Source of the DNA: Streptomyces sp. R33
GTDB lineage: Bacteria > Actinomycetota > Actinomycetes > Streptomycetales > Streptomycetaceae
Assembly: GCF_041200175.1 (NCBI RefSeq)
Contig: NZ_CP165727.1
Span: forward strand, 7,372,001-7,436,000
DNA length: 64,000 nt
Direction: 5' to 3'
Positions 17,890-26,748 of this stretch are shown piece after piece. The notes below the pieces were generated by a model that saw nothing but the letters and a program-made list of their open reading frames with translations, was not told where the DNA came from and made no database searches. The translations under genes and the position numbers were made by a program. The stretch's first letter is position 1; the number at the start of each line of letters is the position of its first letter.

Positions 17890-18918
17890 ATGAAGGCACT
17901 CGTCAAGCACAAGGCCGAGCCCGGGCTGTGGCTCATGGACGTACCCGAGCCCGAGTACGGCCCCGGCGACGTGCTGATCAAGGTGCTGCGCACCGGCATC
18001 TGCGGTACGGACCTGCACATCCGCTCCTGGGACGGCTGGGCGCAGGGCGCGGTCAAGACCCCGCTCGTGCTCGGCCACGAGTTCGTGGGCGAGGTCGCCG
18101 CCGTCGGCGCTGACGTCCAGGACATCGAGACCGGCGCGCTCGTCAGCGGCGAGGGCCACCTGGTGTGCGGCAAGTGCCGCAACTGCCTGGCAGGGCGCCG
18201 CCACCTGTGCCGCAGCACGGTCGGCCTCGGCGTCGGGCGCGACGGCGCCTTCGCCGAGTACGTGGTCCTGCCCGCGCAGAACGTGTGGGTGCACCGGACC
18301 GCCGTGGACCTGGACGTGGCGGCGATCTTCGACCCGTTCGGCAACGCCGTCCACACGGCGCTGTCGTTCCCGCTGGTCGGCGAGGACGTGCTGATCACCG
18401 GCGCGGGCCCGATCGGGATCATGGCGGCGGCCGTGGCGAAGCACGCCGGTGCGCGCAACGTCGTCATCACCGACGTCAGCCCCGAGCGCCTCGAGATCGC
18501 CCGCAAGGCCGGCGCCACGCTCGCGCTCGACGTCTCGAAGGCGACGATCGCCGACGCGCAGGCGCGCCTCGGCCTGCGCGAGGGCTTCGACATCGGCCTG
18601 GAGATGTCCGGCCGCGCCGAGGCCATGCGCGACATGATCGACAACATGACGCACGGCGGCCGGATCGCCATGCTGGGCCTGCCCGCGCAGGAGTTCCCGG
18701 TGGACTGGGCGAAGGTCGTCACCTCGATGATCACGATCAAGGGCATCTACGGCCGCGAGATGTTCGAGACCTGGTACGCGATGACGGTGCTGCTGGAGGG
18801 CGGCCTGGACCTCAGCCCGGTCATCACCGGCCGCTACTCGCACCGCGACTTCGAGGCCGCGTTCGACGAGGCGGCCACCGCCCGCAGCGGCAAGATCATC
18901 CTGGACTGGACGGCGTAA
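17890..18918 (+). CDS. tdh: L-threonine 3-dehydrogenase
   Basis: NAD- and Zn-dependent oxidation of L-threonine to 2-amino-3-ketobutyrate, first step of threonine degradation. 342 residues, as in E. coli TDH (341). Catalytic zinc ligand Cys38 lies in TGICGTDLHI, GHEFVGEV supplies His/Glu ligands, and structural zinc cysteines are in VCGKCRNCLAGRRHLC. The Rossmann motif is GAGPIGIMAAAVAKHAGA. It is followed in the same direction by kbl, the next enzyme, with a repeat-filled 260-bp gap. No clear ribosome binding site is seen directly upstream of ATG 17890. Confidence 0.95.
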   Translation: MKALVKHKAEPGLWLMDVPEPEYGPGDVLIKVLRTGICGTDLHIRSWDGWAQGAVKTPLVLGHEFVGEVAAVGADVQDIETGALVSGEGHLVCGKCRNCLAGRRHLCRSTVGLGVGRDGAFAEYVVLPAQNVWVHRTAVDLDVAAIFDPFGNAVHTALSFPLVGEDVLITGAGPIGIMAAAVAKHAGARNVVITDVSPERLEIARKAGATLALDVSKATIADAQARLGLREGFDIGLEMSGRAEAMRDMIDNMTHGGRIAMLGLPAQEFPVDWAKVVTSMITIKGIYGREMFETWYAMTVLLEGGLDLSPVITGRYSHRDFEAAFDEAATARSGKIILDWTA

Positions 18919-18964
18919 CGGCCTTCCGGGTCCGGGGCTTGGAGGGGAGGGCGTGACCCGCCTT

Positions 18965-19078
18965 CCGGGAACCCTGGTCTCCTGGTCTCCGGGTCTCCGG
19001 GTCTCCGGGTCTCCGGGCCTCCGGGAACCCTGGTCTCCTGGTCTCCGGGTCTCCCGGTCTCCGGGCCTCCTCGCCTCC
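18965..19078. repeat. Tandem 8-bp repeats between tdh and kbl
   Basis: Two larger units starting CCGGGAACCCTGGTCTCC at 18965 and 19021 (period 56) are each filled with copies of the octamer TCTCCGGG. The repeat occupies almost the whole non-coding gap and is absent elsewhere in the window. Slippage-prone, so length may vary among strains. Confidence 0.8.
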
Positions 19079-19178
19079 GTCCCACCGAACCATCTCCCTC
19101 CGGCCGGGCCCCGCCCACCCTCCCCCCTCCGCGGGGCCCGGCCCCCTTCGTCCGCCGCTCAAGGAGAAGCCGAAGCCC

Positions 19179-20399
19179 ATGTTCGAGTCCGTACGCGAAG
19201 ACCTCCGCACCACCCTCGACGAGATCCGCGCCGCGGGCCTGCACAAGCCCGAGCGCGTCATCGGCACCCCGCAGAGCGCGGCGGTCGCGGTGACCGCGGG
19301 CGGCGCCCCCGGTGAGGTCCTCAACTTCTGCGCCAACAACTACCTCGGTCTGGCCGACCACCCCGAGGTCGTCGCCGCCGCCAAGGACGCGCTGGACCGC
19401 TGGGGCTACGGCATGGCCTCGGTCCGCTTCATCTGCGGTACGCAGGAGGTGCACAAGGAGCTCGAGGCGCGGCTGTCCTCGTTCCTCGGCCAGGAGGACA
19501 CCATCCTCTACTCCTCCTGCTTCGACGCCAACGGCGGTGTCTTCGAGACGCTGCTCGGCGCCGAGGACGCGGTGATCTCCGACGCCCTCAACCACGCCTC
19601 GATCATCGACGGCATCCGGCTGTCCAAGGCCCGCCGCTTCCGGTACGCCAACCGCGACATGACCGAACTCGAGGCCCGCCTGAAGGAGGCGACGGAGGGC
19701 GGCGCGCGGCGCAAGCTGATCGTCACCGACGGCGTCTTCTCCATGGACGGCTACGTCGCCCCGCTCGCCGAGATCTGCGACCTGGCCGAGCGCTACGACG
19801 CCATGGTCATGGTCGACGACTCGCACGCCGTCGGCTTCGTCGGCCCCGGCGGCCGCGGCACGCCGGAGCTGCACGGGGTCATGGACCGCGTCGACATCAT
19901 CACCGGCACGCTCGGCAAGGCCCTCGGCGGCGCGTCCGGCGGCTACGTCGCGGCCCGCGCCGAGATCGTCGAGCTGCTGCGCCAGCGCTCGCGCCCGTAC
20001 CTGTTCTCGAACTCCCTCGCCCCGGTCATCGCCGCCGCCTCCCTGAAGGTCCTGGACCTGCTGGAGTCGGCCGGCGACCTGCGCGAGCGCCTCGCCGCCA
20101 ACACCTCGCTCTTCCGGACGAAGATGACCGAGGCCGGCTTCGAGATCCTCCCCGGCGACCACGCCATCGCCCCGGTGATGATCGGCGACGCGGCGGAGGC
20201 GGCCAGGATGGCGGAGCTCCTGCTGGAGCGCGGCGTGTACGTGATCGGCTTCTCCTACCCCGTGGTCCCGATGGGCGCGGCCCGCATCCGCGTCCAGCTC
20301 TCGGCGGCCCACTCCACGGCGGACGTGGAGCGCGCGATCGCGGCCTTCATCGACGCCCGTTCGGCGCTGGCTGGCGCGGGGGCGGGCGCGGGGGCCTGA
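19179..20399 (+). CDS. kbl: Glycine C-acetyltransferase (2-amino-3-ketobutyrate CoA ligase)
   Basis: PLP enzyme that splits 2-amino-3-ketobutyrate with CoA into glycine and acetyl-CoA, completing the pathway begun by Tdh. 406 residues. It shows the alpha-oxoamine synthase blocks: CANNYLGLADHPEVV, GYGMASVRFICGTQ, MVMVDDSHAVGFVGPGGRGT (PLP-binding Asp and His) and the PLP-lysine motif TGTLGKALGGASGGY. AAGGAG precedes the ATG by about 12 bases. The final 12 residues are an Ala/Gly repeat. The tdh-kbl pair probably forms an operon despite the repeat-filled gap. Confidence 0.95.
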   Translation: MFESVREDLRTTLDEIRAAGLHKPERVIGTPQSAAVAVTAGGAPGEVLNFCANNYLGLADHPEVVAAAKDALDRWGYGMASVRFICGTQEVHKELEARLSSFLGQEDTILYSSCFDANGGVFETLLGAEDAVISDALNHASIIDGIRLSKARRFRYANRDMTELEARLKEATEGGARRKLIVTDGVFSMDGYVAPLAEICDLAERYDAMVMVDDSHAVGFVGPGGRGTPELHGVMDRVDIITGTLGKALGGASGGYVAARAEIVELLRQRSRPYLFSNSLAPVIAAASLKVLDLLESAGDLRERLAANTSLFRTKMTEAGFEILPGDHAIAPVMIGDAAEAARMAELLLERGVYVIGFSYPVVPMGAARIRVQLSAAHSTADVERAIAAFIDARSALAGAGAGAGA

Positions 20400-20420
20400 G
20401 GAGCCCGGGTGCCTGATCGC

Positions 20421-20554
20421 CCGTCTGTCTGGGTGGCCTGACGGGGCTGTCCTGCCGGATCGGTCGTGTGGCCTGCGGCCTGACCGGCCGTCTGTCTGGG
20501 TGGCCTGACGGGGCTGCCCCGGTGGATCGATCGTGTGGCCTGCGGCCCGACCGG
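20421..20554. repeat. Two tandem copies of a 67-bp repeat
   Basis: Units at 20421-20487 and 20488-20554 share CCGTCTGTCTGGGTGGCC at the start and GTGTGGCCTGCGGCC near the end, about 90 percent alike by eye. They fill the gap between kbl and the LysR gene and end 42 bases before its start, so the LysR promoter may lie in the second copy. Confidence 0.8.
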
Positions 20555-20596
20555 CCGGCGGCCCCGGCGGCCCGTGCCGCCTGCGAGAATAGTGGG

Positions 20597-21511
20597 GTGA
20601 TCGACCCCCGCCGGCTGCGCATTCTGCGGGCCGTGGCGGACCACCGTACGGTGACCGCCGCGGCCGCAGCCCTGTACCTCACCCCCTCTGCCGTCTCCCA
20701 GCAGCTCGCGGCGCTGGAGCAGGAGACCGGGCACGTGCTGCTGACCCGCAGCGGCCGGGGGGTACGGCTGACGGCGGCCGGCGAAATCCTGCTGGGGCAC
20801 GCCCACGAGGTCCTCGCCCAGCTGGAGCGAGCCGAAGCCGAGCTCGCGGCGTACGCGGGGGGCGCGGCGGGCGAGGTCACGGTGGCCGCCTTCGCCACCG
20901 GCATCGCCGAGGTCCTCGCCCCCGCGATCGCCCGCCTGGCCCACGCGCACCCGGGCATCCGCCTGCGCGTCCGGGACGCGGAAGGCGACCAGAGCCTGCC
21001 GCTGCTGCTGGACGGCGAAGCCGACCTCGCGCTGGCGGTCGAGTACCGCGGCGCCCCGGGCGCCGACGACGGCCGCCTCTCGGTCCTCCCGCTGTACGCG
21101 GAGCCCTTCGATGCGGTGCTCCCCTCCGGGCATGCCCTGGCCGACTTCCCCGAGGTGTCGCTGGCGGACCTGTCCGACGCGGACTGGGTGGGGCAGTATC
21201 CCGGGAACCCGTGCCACGACGTGACCCTGCTGGCCTGTGAACTGGCGGGCTTCCAGCCCCGGTTCGTGCACTCCTCGGATGATTTCCGTGCTGTGACGGC
21301 ACTGGTGGGAGCCGGGGCGGGGGTGGCCCTCGTCCCCCGCTCGGCGCTGCGGGGCATGGACCTCAAGGAGGTCCAGGTTCGCCCGGTGGCGGGCTCGGCG
21401 CCCACCCGAAGGGTCTTCGCGGCAACCCGCCGCGGCGCGGAATCCCACCCCTTGATCGCCCCGGTCCTGGCAGCCCTGAGCCACGAGGCCGGCCGCCTCC
21501 CCCCGCACTGA
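20597..21511 (+). CDS. LysR-family transcriptional regulator
   Basis: 304 residues. Winged HTH at residues 5-62 (LRILRAVADHRTVTAAAAAL, then SAVSQQLAALEQETGHVLL), followed by a periplasmic-binding-like effector domain from about 90 onward (EVTVAAFATGIAEVLAP). The GTG at 20597 is the start used by close family members, giving the usual MIDPRRLRILRAV opening. It could regulate the upstream tdh-kbl genes, but it is not divergent from them, so this is a guess. Its effector is unknown. Confidence 0.9.
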   Translation: MIDPRRLRILRAVADHRTVTAAAAALYLTPSAVSQQLAALEQETGHVLLTRSGRGVRLTAAGEILLGHAHEVLAQLERAEAELAAYAGGAAGEVTVAAFATGIAEVLAPAIARLAHAHPGIRLRVRDAEGDQSLPLLLDGEADLALAVEYRGAPGADDGRLSVLPLYAEPFDAVLPSGHALADFPEVSLADLSDADWVGQYPGNPCHDVTLLACELAGFQPRFVHSSDDFRAVTALVGAGAGVALVPRSALRGMDLKEVQVRPVAGSAPTRRVFAATRRGAESHPLIAPVLAALSHEAGRLPPH

Positions 21512-21950
21512 CGGCATCGGGGCGTTGCACGGGTCCCGCGAGCGGGGAGTGGACGCGCTGGGCGGGGCACGGGGGCGGGTACTGACGGGACTCAGCACTC
21601 GGGGCAGACGGCCGGGCGGGAACGGGCGGAACCCGCACAGTCGGGGCCGACAGGCCGGGTGGGCGGGGCGGGCGGCGCGGGTGTTGGGGGACCCACGCTC
21701 GATCGGCTGGGCGGGGCGGGCGCCGGCGGGACTCACATGCTCGGAGCCGACTAGCCGGGCGGGGGTGAGGTGTCGGTGGGACCGATACATGCGGGGTGGT
21801 CAGCGGGCGGGGCAGGCACTGGCAGGACCCACGCATTCGAGGTCGACCAGCCGGTCAGGGGCGGGGTTTGGCGGGGTTTGTCGACTCGGGGTCGGGAGGG
21901 TCCGCCGGGACGCCCTGGCCGGGGTTCCGGCCGACCGGCGTCGGTGTGTG

Positions 21951-22104
21951 TCCGGGGGCTTCCCGGCAGTCCACTGTCCTTCCGTGTCGTGCCGGTCCCT
22001 CAAGGGCGCTCCCTGCGGTCGCGTCGCTTCGCGATGTCGCTGCGCTCCACCCTTGACCGACCGACCCGCCCCGGAAAGACAACAGACTGCCGGGAAGCCC
22101 CCGA
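21951..22104. repeat. MITE-like inverted repeat inside the left arm
   Basis: CGGGGGCTTCCCGGCAGTC at about 21953 is repeated inverted at about 22085-22103 (GACTGCCGGGAAGCCCCCG), giving a 150-bp unit with roughly 33-bp terminal inverted repeats and an internal hairpin around CTCAAGGG / CCCTTGA. The size and structure resemble a miniature inverted-repeat element. No target duplication could be confirmed. Confidence 0.55.
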
Positions 22105-22880
22105 AGGATGGCCAGGGGGTTCGTGTTCCGATTGGCCCCGATCAGAGATGCCGAGCGGGAGCCCCTGTCCATCCGCACCCCATTCCCCAGGACCACCGAG
22201 GTGGAGCGGGATGGGGCCCGGGGGAGGCCACAGTCTCCTAAAGGGCCCACAGACACCCTTTCCGGACCAGGGCAGGGTCAACCTGCACCAGACAGCGGCC
22301 AGATGACCAGGCCGGTAGGAGTGGCCCCGCAGGCGCCCCAGATCGCTACGCGCTCCTCATCTCTCGGCGTCCGACGGCCGTCTGGGGCTGGACATAGGCC
22401 GCCCAGACGCCTCCGTGGCCAGGTTTTCGGGCGTCTGCGAGCCGTTCGGGGCGAAATGCGGGCCAGACGGAGTCTGATGGCGGATTTCTCAACCTCTCAC
22501 TCCGGCAAGCGCCCCTTCACGTCTCAACTGGGCGTCAAAACGGGACAAACGACCCGCAGGCGCTTTCCGGGCCGGCTTGTGCCGGTCGTGGGCGGCCTCT
22601 GTCCAGCCCCAGACGGCCGTCAGCCGCCGAACCAGGCGGAGCGCGTAGCGATCCGGGGCGTCCACGGCCCGACTGGGACCGCATGGTCATCTCTTCGCTG
22701 TCTGGTGCGGGTTGACCCTGCCTGGGTTCGGAAGGGGTGTCTATGGGCCCTTGAGGGAGGCGTGGCCCTCCCCGCGGCCCCATCGGCTGTCCCGGCCGGG
22801 TCCTGGTGGGCTGGACCGGGGGGGACAAGGTCGGACATCTCTGATGAACCCGTGTGGGTATCTGTCCCCCTGACCGTTCC

Positions 22881-23034
22881 TTCGGGGGCTTCCCGGCAGT
22901 CTTATGGCATTCCGGGGCGGGTCGGTCGGTCAAGGGTGGAGCGCAGCGACATCGCGTAGCGACGCGACGAAGGAGCGCCCTTGAGGGACCGGCACGCCCC
23001 GGAAGGACAGTGGACTGCCGGGAAACCCCCGGAC
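22881..23034. repeat. MITE-like inverted repeat inside the right arm
   Basis: Inverted second copy of the 150-bp unit at 21951-22104, again bounded by CGGGGGCTTCCCGGCAGTC (22883) and GACTGCCGGGAAACCCCCG (about 23014-23032). Both copies lie at mirror positions in the large palindrome. Confidence 0.55.
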
Positions 23035-23196
23035 ACACACCGACGCCGGTCGGCCGGAACCCCGACCAGGGCGTCCCGGCGGACCCTCCCGACCCCGAGT
23101 CGACAAGCCCCGCCCCCTGGCTCCCGACCAACCCCGCCGTCGCCGCGTGCGCGGACCCGGCCCGCACGTCTCGATTGGCCTCTTTGACCCGGAGTA

Positions 23197-23340
23197 CACG
23201 GACCCCGCCCCTGAGGTCCCGCCCGGTGTCTCCGTCGCCGAGCGCACGGACCCCGCCCCTGACCTCCCGCCCGGTGTCTCCGGCACCGCGCACACCGGTC
23301 CCGGCCCCCGTGCTTCCCGCCGACACCTCCGGCGCCGGGT
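23197..23340. repeat. Degenerate 48-bp tandem repeat
   Basis: CACGGACCCCGCCCCTGA recurs at 23197 and 23245, each followed by TCCCGCCCGGTGTCTCCG, with a third, more diverged unit after 23293. A comparable degenerate repeat with inverted orientation lies on the other side of the palindrome (about 21585-21860, spaced copies of GGGACTC-N-CACTCGGGGC type). These flanks appear to be part of the same inverted structure. The rest of 23341-23582 holds no gene that I can support. Confidence 0.6.
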
Positions 23341-23582
23341 GCAAGACTCCGGCCCCTTGGCCTTCCGGTCGATGCTTCCGACGCGGAGTGCCGAGACTCT
23401 GCCGCCGATGTCCCTGTGGCTCCTTCCAGCGCGGAGATGACAGACCGCCGCCACCCGCACCACCCCCGTCGGACAGGCCGGCCTGAGTCCGAGGGCCCCG
23501 CCCGCCCCCGCCCCCGCCGCGCAAGCCCATGCCGCGTCCGTGGACCCGGCCGCCCGCCTCCGCCCTGCCCCCAACCCCGCCC

Positions 23583-24371
23583 CTAGACCCTCCGTACCTC
23601 CACCCCCGACGCTTCGAATTCCGCCGTCACCGCGTCCGACAGGCCCGTGTCCGTCACCAGGACGTCCACCGACCGCGTCGGGCAGATACGGGCGAAGGCG
23701 CGGACCGCGAGTTTGCTGGAGTCCGCCGCGATGACCACCCGGCGGGCCCGTTCGCACAGCAGGCGGTTCATCGCGGCCTCGTCCTCGTGGCGGGTCGCCG
23801 CGCCGTCCGCCGGGTCGAAGGCGTCCACGCCGACGACAGCCGTGTCCATCGTGAGCTGGCCCAGCACCTGCTGGGCCAGCGGGCCGGTCAGCTCGTACGA
23901 CTGGGGGCGGGCCACCCCGCCCGTCAGGACGATCTTGAACTGCGGTCTGATGACGAGCTCGCCCGCGATGTTGAGCGCGTTGGTCACCACCGTCAGCGCC
24001 GGCGCGCCCGTCGCCAGGTCCGGGCGGCCGGCCAGGGCGCGGGCCACCTCCGTGGTCGTCGTGCCGCCGGTCAGGCCGATCACCTCGCCCGGCGTGATCA
24101 GCTCCGCCACCGCCTCGCTGATGCGCTGCTTCTCGGCGGCGCGGCGGGACGTCCGGTAGCGCAGGGGGAGTTCGTACGAGACGCCGTGGACCACCGCGCC
24201 GCCGCGCGTGCGGACCAGCAGCTGCTGCTCGGCCAGCTGGTCGAGGTCGCGGCGGATGGTCGCGGCGGACACGCCGAGGGCCTCCGCCGTCGGCTCGACC
24301 TCCAGCTCGCCCCGCTCCACCAGCAGGTCCAGCAGCGTCTGCCAGCGCTCCTTGCGGGTCATGGACCCCAC
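23583..24371 (-). CDS. DeoR/GlpR-family regulator (AgaR-like)
   Basis: 262-residue repressor. HTH_DeoR at the N-terminus (RKERWQTLLDLLVERGELEV, SAATIRRDLDQLAEQQLLVR) followed by a DeoR-type sugar-phosphate sensor domain with EVIGLTGGTTTTEVARAL and VVIAADSSKL. It is divergent from a SIS isomerase and a class II aldolase, the arrangement of amino-sugar (N-acetylgalactosamine or tagatose) regulons. The effector is probably a sugar phosphate. ATG 24362 (MTRKERW) is an alternative start. Confidence 0.88.
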   Translation of the reverse strand: MGSMTRKERWQTLLDLLVERGELEVEPTAEALGVSAATIRRDLDQLAEQQLLVRTRGGAVVHGVSYELPLRYRTSRRAAEKQRISEAVAELITPGEVIGLTGGTTTTEVARALAGRPDLATGAPALTVVTNALNIAGELVIRPQFKIVLTGGVARPQSYELTGPLAQQVLGQLTMDTAVVGVDAFDPADGAATRHEDEAAMNRLLCERARRVVIAADSSKLAVRAFARICPTRSVDVLVTDTGLSDAVTAEFEASGVEVRRV

Positions 24372-24446
24372 GGCGTTCGACCCCCTCGGGTGTGCTCCAT
24401 CGGCCTACGCGTCGACATTAACTCAGGAGATCAACCCCCTGGGTGC

Positions 24447-24476
24447 TTGAAGTTGCGTGAAATGGGCCGCTACCTT
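24447..24476 (+). promoter_or_regulatory. Promoter of the SIS-aldolase operon
   Basis: TTGAAG at 24447-24452 and TACCTT at 24471-24476 are spaced by 18 bp, a good vegetative-type promoter 36 bases before the SIS start. Short direct repeats around it (GTTGCGTGAAA and CTTGCAGGAAA) could be the operator of the divergent DeoR-family regulator. Confidence 0.5.
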
Positions 24477-24511
24477 GCAGGAAACTGCACCCACCACGCC
24501 AGGGAGCCGCC

Positions 24512-25414
24512 ATGAGCCACGTCGCGTACGAGTTGGGCACTCAGCCCGAGTGCTGGGAGCGAGCCGCCGAACTGGCTGTGGCCCAGCGGGCGTTCCTGCC
24601 GCAGCCGGGGGAGCGTACCGCGATCGTCGGGTGCGGGACCTCGTACTACATGGCCCAGGCGGCCGCAGCCCTGCGCGAGGAGGCGGGCCAGGGGGAGACC
24701 GACGCGTTTCCCGCATCCGAGTTCCCCCGGCACCGCCGCTACGACCGGGTCGTCGCGCTGACCCGGTCCGGCACCACCACCGAGGTGCTGGACCTGCTGG
24801 CCGGGCTGCGGGACGCGGGTGTGCCGACGACCGCCGTCATCGGGGATCCGGCGACCCCGGTCATGACCCTCGCCGACGAGCTCGTCGTCCTCGACTTCGC
24901 CGACGAGCAGTCCGTCGTGCAGACCCGCTTCGCGACCACCGCCCTGACCCTGCTCCGTGCCCACGTAGGACGCCACACCTGCGCGGCCGTCGCCGACGCG
25001 CGCACCGCGCTCGCCGAGCCGCTGCCCGAACAGGCGGCGAGCCGCGGGCAGTTCACCTTCCTCGGCCGCGGCTGGAGCGTGGGCCTGGCGAACGAGGCCG
25101 CGCTGAAGATGCGCGAGGCCTCCCTGTCCTGGTCCGAGTCGTATCCGGCGATGGAGTACCGGCACGGGCCGATCAGCGTGACCGGGCCCGGCACCCTCAC
25201 CTGGTCGCTCGGCGAGGCCCCCGAGGGGCTCGCAGAGCAGGTACGGGCCGCCGGCGGCCAGTGGGTGGCCGGGCGGCTCGACCCGCTCGCCGAGCTGGTA
25301 CGGGTCCACCGGCTGGCGATCGCCGTCGCGGCCCACCAGGACCTGGATCCGGACCGGCCGCGGAACCTGACCCGCTCCGTGATCCTCACCGCCGGTGAGG
25401 AGGCGGTCCGATGA
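24512..25414 (+). CDS. SIS-domain sugar isomerase (AgaS/FrlB-like)
   Basis: 300 residues with two SIS domains. The first has IVGCGTSYYMAQAAAA (residues 34-49) and the sugar-phosphate loop ALTRSGTTTEVLDLL; the second has FLGRGWSVGLANEAALKMRE and MEYRHGPISV. Proteins of this type deaminate or isomerise amino-sugar 6-phosphates in the cytoplasm. The adjacent aldolase suggests a GalN-6-P to tagatose-6-P step, but the substrate is inferred from context. It overlaps the aldolase start by four bases (ATGA). Confidence 0.88.
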   Translation: MSHVAYELGTQPECWERAAELAVAQRAFLPQPGERTAIVGCGTSYYMAQAAAALREEAGQGETDAFPASEFPRHRRYDRVVALTRSGTTTEVLDLLAGLRDAGVPTTAVIGDPATPVMTLADELVVLDFADEQSVVQTRFATTALTLLRAHVGRHTCAAVADARTALAEPLPEQAASRGQFTFLGRGWSVGLANEAALKMREASLSWSESYPAMEYRHGPISVTGPGTLTWSLGEAPEGLAEQVRAAGGQWVAGRLDPLAELVRVHRLAIAVAAHQDLDPDRPRNLTRSVILTAGEEAVR

Positions 25415-26247
25415 GCCTCGTCTCCGCCGGGACGCTCGTCCTGGAGGCGGCGGCCGCGGGCCGCGCCGTCGCCGCGTTCAACATCATCACCCTGGAACAC
25501 GCCGAGGCCGTCGTCGCCGGGGCGGAACAGGCGGGCCTTCCGGTCATCCTGCAACTGAGCGAGAACGCCGTGAAGTTCCGCGGCGGGCAGCTGCTGCCCA
25601 TCTCGCGCGCCGCCGCCGCCTGCGCGGAGGCCGCCGGGATCCCGGTCGGCCTGCACCTGGACCACGTCAAGAGCGCCGACCTGCTCCGGCAGGCCGCGGA
25701 CGCCGGGTTCAGCTCGGTGATGTACGACGCCGCGCAGCTCCCCTATGCGGAGAACCTGGAGGCCACCCGCTCCGCGGCCGACTGGGCGCACGCCAACGGG
25801 CTGTGGGTCGAGGCCGAGCTGGGAGAGGTGGGCGGGAAGAACGGCGCCGCCCCGCTCGACCCGCACGCGCCCGGTGCCCGTACCGACCCGGACGAGGCCC
25901 GCCGGTTCGTGGCCGACTCCGGTGTCGATGCGCTGGCCGTGGCGGTCGGCAGCAGCCACGCGATGACCAGCCGCACGGCCGCGCTGGACCACGCGCTGCT
26001 CGCCCGGCTGGCGAAGACCGTGGACGTGCCGCTGGTGCTGCACGGTTCCTCGGGCCTGCCGGACGCGGAACTCGCGGCGGCGGTGGCGGGCGGCATCCGC
26101 AAGGTCAACATCGGCACCGCGCTGAACCTGGCCATGACCGAGGCCATCCGTACCCACTTGACCCCGGCGGACCCGCGCCCGTACCTGACGGCGGCCCGTA
26201 CGGCGATGGCGGCGACGGCCGCGGCGATGATCACGGCCCTGAACTGA
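25411..26247 (+). CDS. Class II aldolase, tagatose/fructose-bisphosphate type
   Basis: 278-residue zinc aldolase of the GatY/KbaY/Fba class, splitting a ketose bisphosphate into two triose phosphates. Zinc-ligand regions are visible as VGLHLDHVKS (catalytic Asp and His), AELGEVGGKNG, and VLHGSSGLPD. The phosphate-binding end is IRKVNIGTALNLAM. It is translationally coupled to the SIS gene by ATGA overlap and is the last gene of the operon, followed by a strong hairpin. Assignment to tagatose rather than fructose bisphosphate rests on the neighbours only. Confidence 0.88.
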   Translation: MSLVSAGTLVLEAAAAGRAVAAFNIITLEHAEAVVAGAEQAGLPVILQLSENAVKFRGGQLLPISRAAAACAEAAGIPVGLHLDHVKSADLLRQAADAGFSSVMYDAAQLPYAENLEATRSAADWAHANGLWVEAELGEVGGKNGAAPLDPHAPGARTDPDEARRFVADSGVDALAVAVGSSHAMTSRTAALDHALLARLAKTVDVPLVLHGSSGLPDAELAAAVAGGIRKVNIGTALNLAMTEAIRTHLTPADPRPYLTAARTAMAATAAAMITALN

Positions 26248-26259
26248 CCGTAGGTGCGC

Positions 26260-26305
26260 AAAGGGTGGTGAATGCCCTGGGCAACAGGGCGGTAAACCAC
26301 CCTTT
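26260..26305 (+). terminator. Double-stem hairpin after the aldolase gene
   Basis: AAAGGGTGGT (26260-26269) pairs perfectly with ACCACCCTTT (26296-26305); inside it CCCTG and CAGGG form a second stem around GGCAA. The structure begins 12 bases after the aldolase stop and is the best terminator candidate in the window. Confidence 0.75.
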
Positions 26306-26397
26306 CCGGTGCGTCGGAAGAACCGTTTGATCATGCTCGCGGCCCTCTAGCGTGATCACCATCGACTTCCGCACAGCCATCCGAAAGGGAAGCCCCC

Positions 26398-26748
26398 ATG
26401 CGCCTTCGTACCGTCGTGGTCGCCGCCGCCAGCGCCCTCACCCTCCTCGTCGCCGTGCCCGGCTCGGCCACTGCCGCCACGGGCGAGTTCAGCTACTCGT
26501 ACGTCGGCCTGGACGGGGAGCCGCGACAGGAGCGGCTCTTGGACCCGGAGAGCGACGAGTGCGTCGGCATCCCCGAGGTCGCCGACCCGAACTCCTCCGA
26601 GCCGGCCTTCTCCCCGCGCAACCGGACCGACGCCGTCGCACGGGTTTTCACCAACGCCGACTGCACGGGCGACCACTTCGACCTGCGCGCGTTCACCGGC
26701 CACGGCTCGGAACGGCTCAAGCTGCGCTCGGTCGTCTTCCTTCCCTGA
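26398..26748 (+). CDS. Small secreted protein of unknown function
   Basis: 116 residues. A Sec signal peptide is clear (MRLRTVVVAAASALTLLVAV, likely cleaved after ATAA near residue 27). The mature part is about 88 residues with two cysteines (ESDECVGIP and NADCTGDHF), probably disulfide-bonded, and no recognisable domain. GAAAGGGAAG precedes the ATG. Convergent with the next gene. I cannot assign a function. Confidence 0.8.
   Translation: MRLRTVVVAAASALTLLVAVPGSATAATGEFSYSYVGLDGEPRQERLLDPESDECVGIPEVADPNSSEPAFSPRNRTDAVARVFTNADCTGDHFDLRAFTGHGSERLKLRSVVFLP

Larger units (their letters stand above)
21868..23117. repeat. 1.25-kb imperfect palindrome (arms about 610 bp)
   Basis: The left arm (about 21868-22485) and right arm (about 22500-23117) are inverted copies meeting near 22492. 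The outer 240 bp are about 90 percent identical; examples are TCGACTCGGGGTCGGGAGGG at 21881-21900 and its complement ending near 23104, and AGGGTCAACCTGCACCAGAC at 22274-22293 against its near-complement at 22699-22718. The inner part is more diverged but still aligned (ACGGCCGTCTGGGGCTGGAC at 22373 against 22620). No gene is credible: long open frames here are GC-driven and mirrored on both strands. No transposase is encoded. Confidence 0.85.

Noticed and set aside
22108..22959. Open frames inside the palindrome
   Set aside because: They have mirrored counterparts on the other strand, no ribosome binding sites and no family resemblance.
23197..23340. Possible CRISPR-like array
   Set aside because: Units are adjacent and degenerate, with no unique spacers and no cas genes.
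21512..23582. tRNA, rRNA or other structured RNA gene in the long gap
   Set aside because: No cloverleaf or conserved rRNA sequence was seen; the structure present is the inverted repeat.
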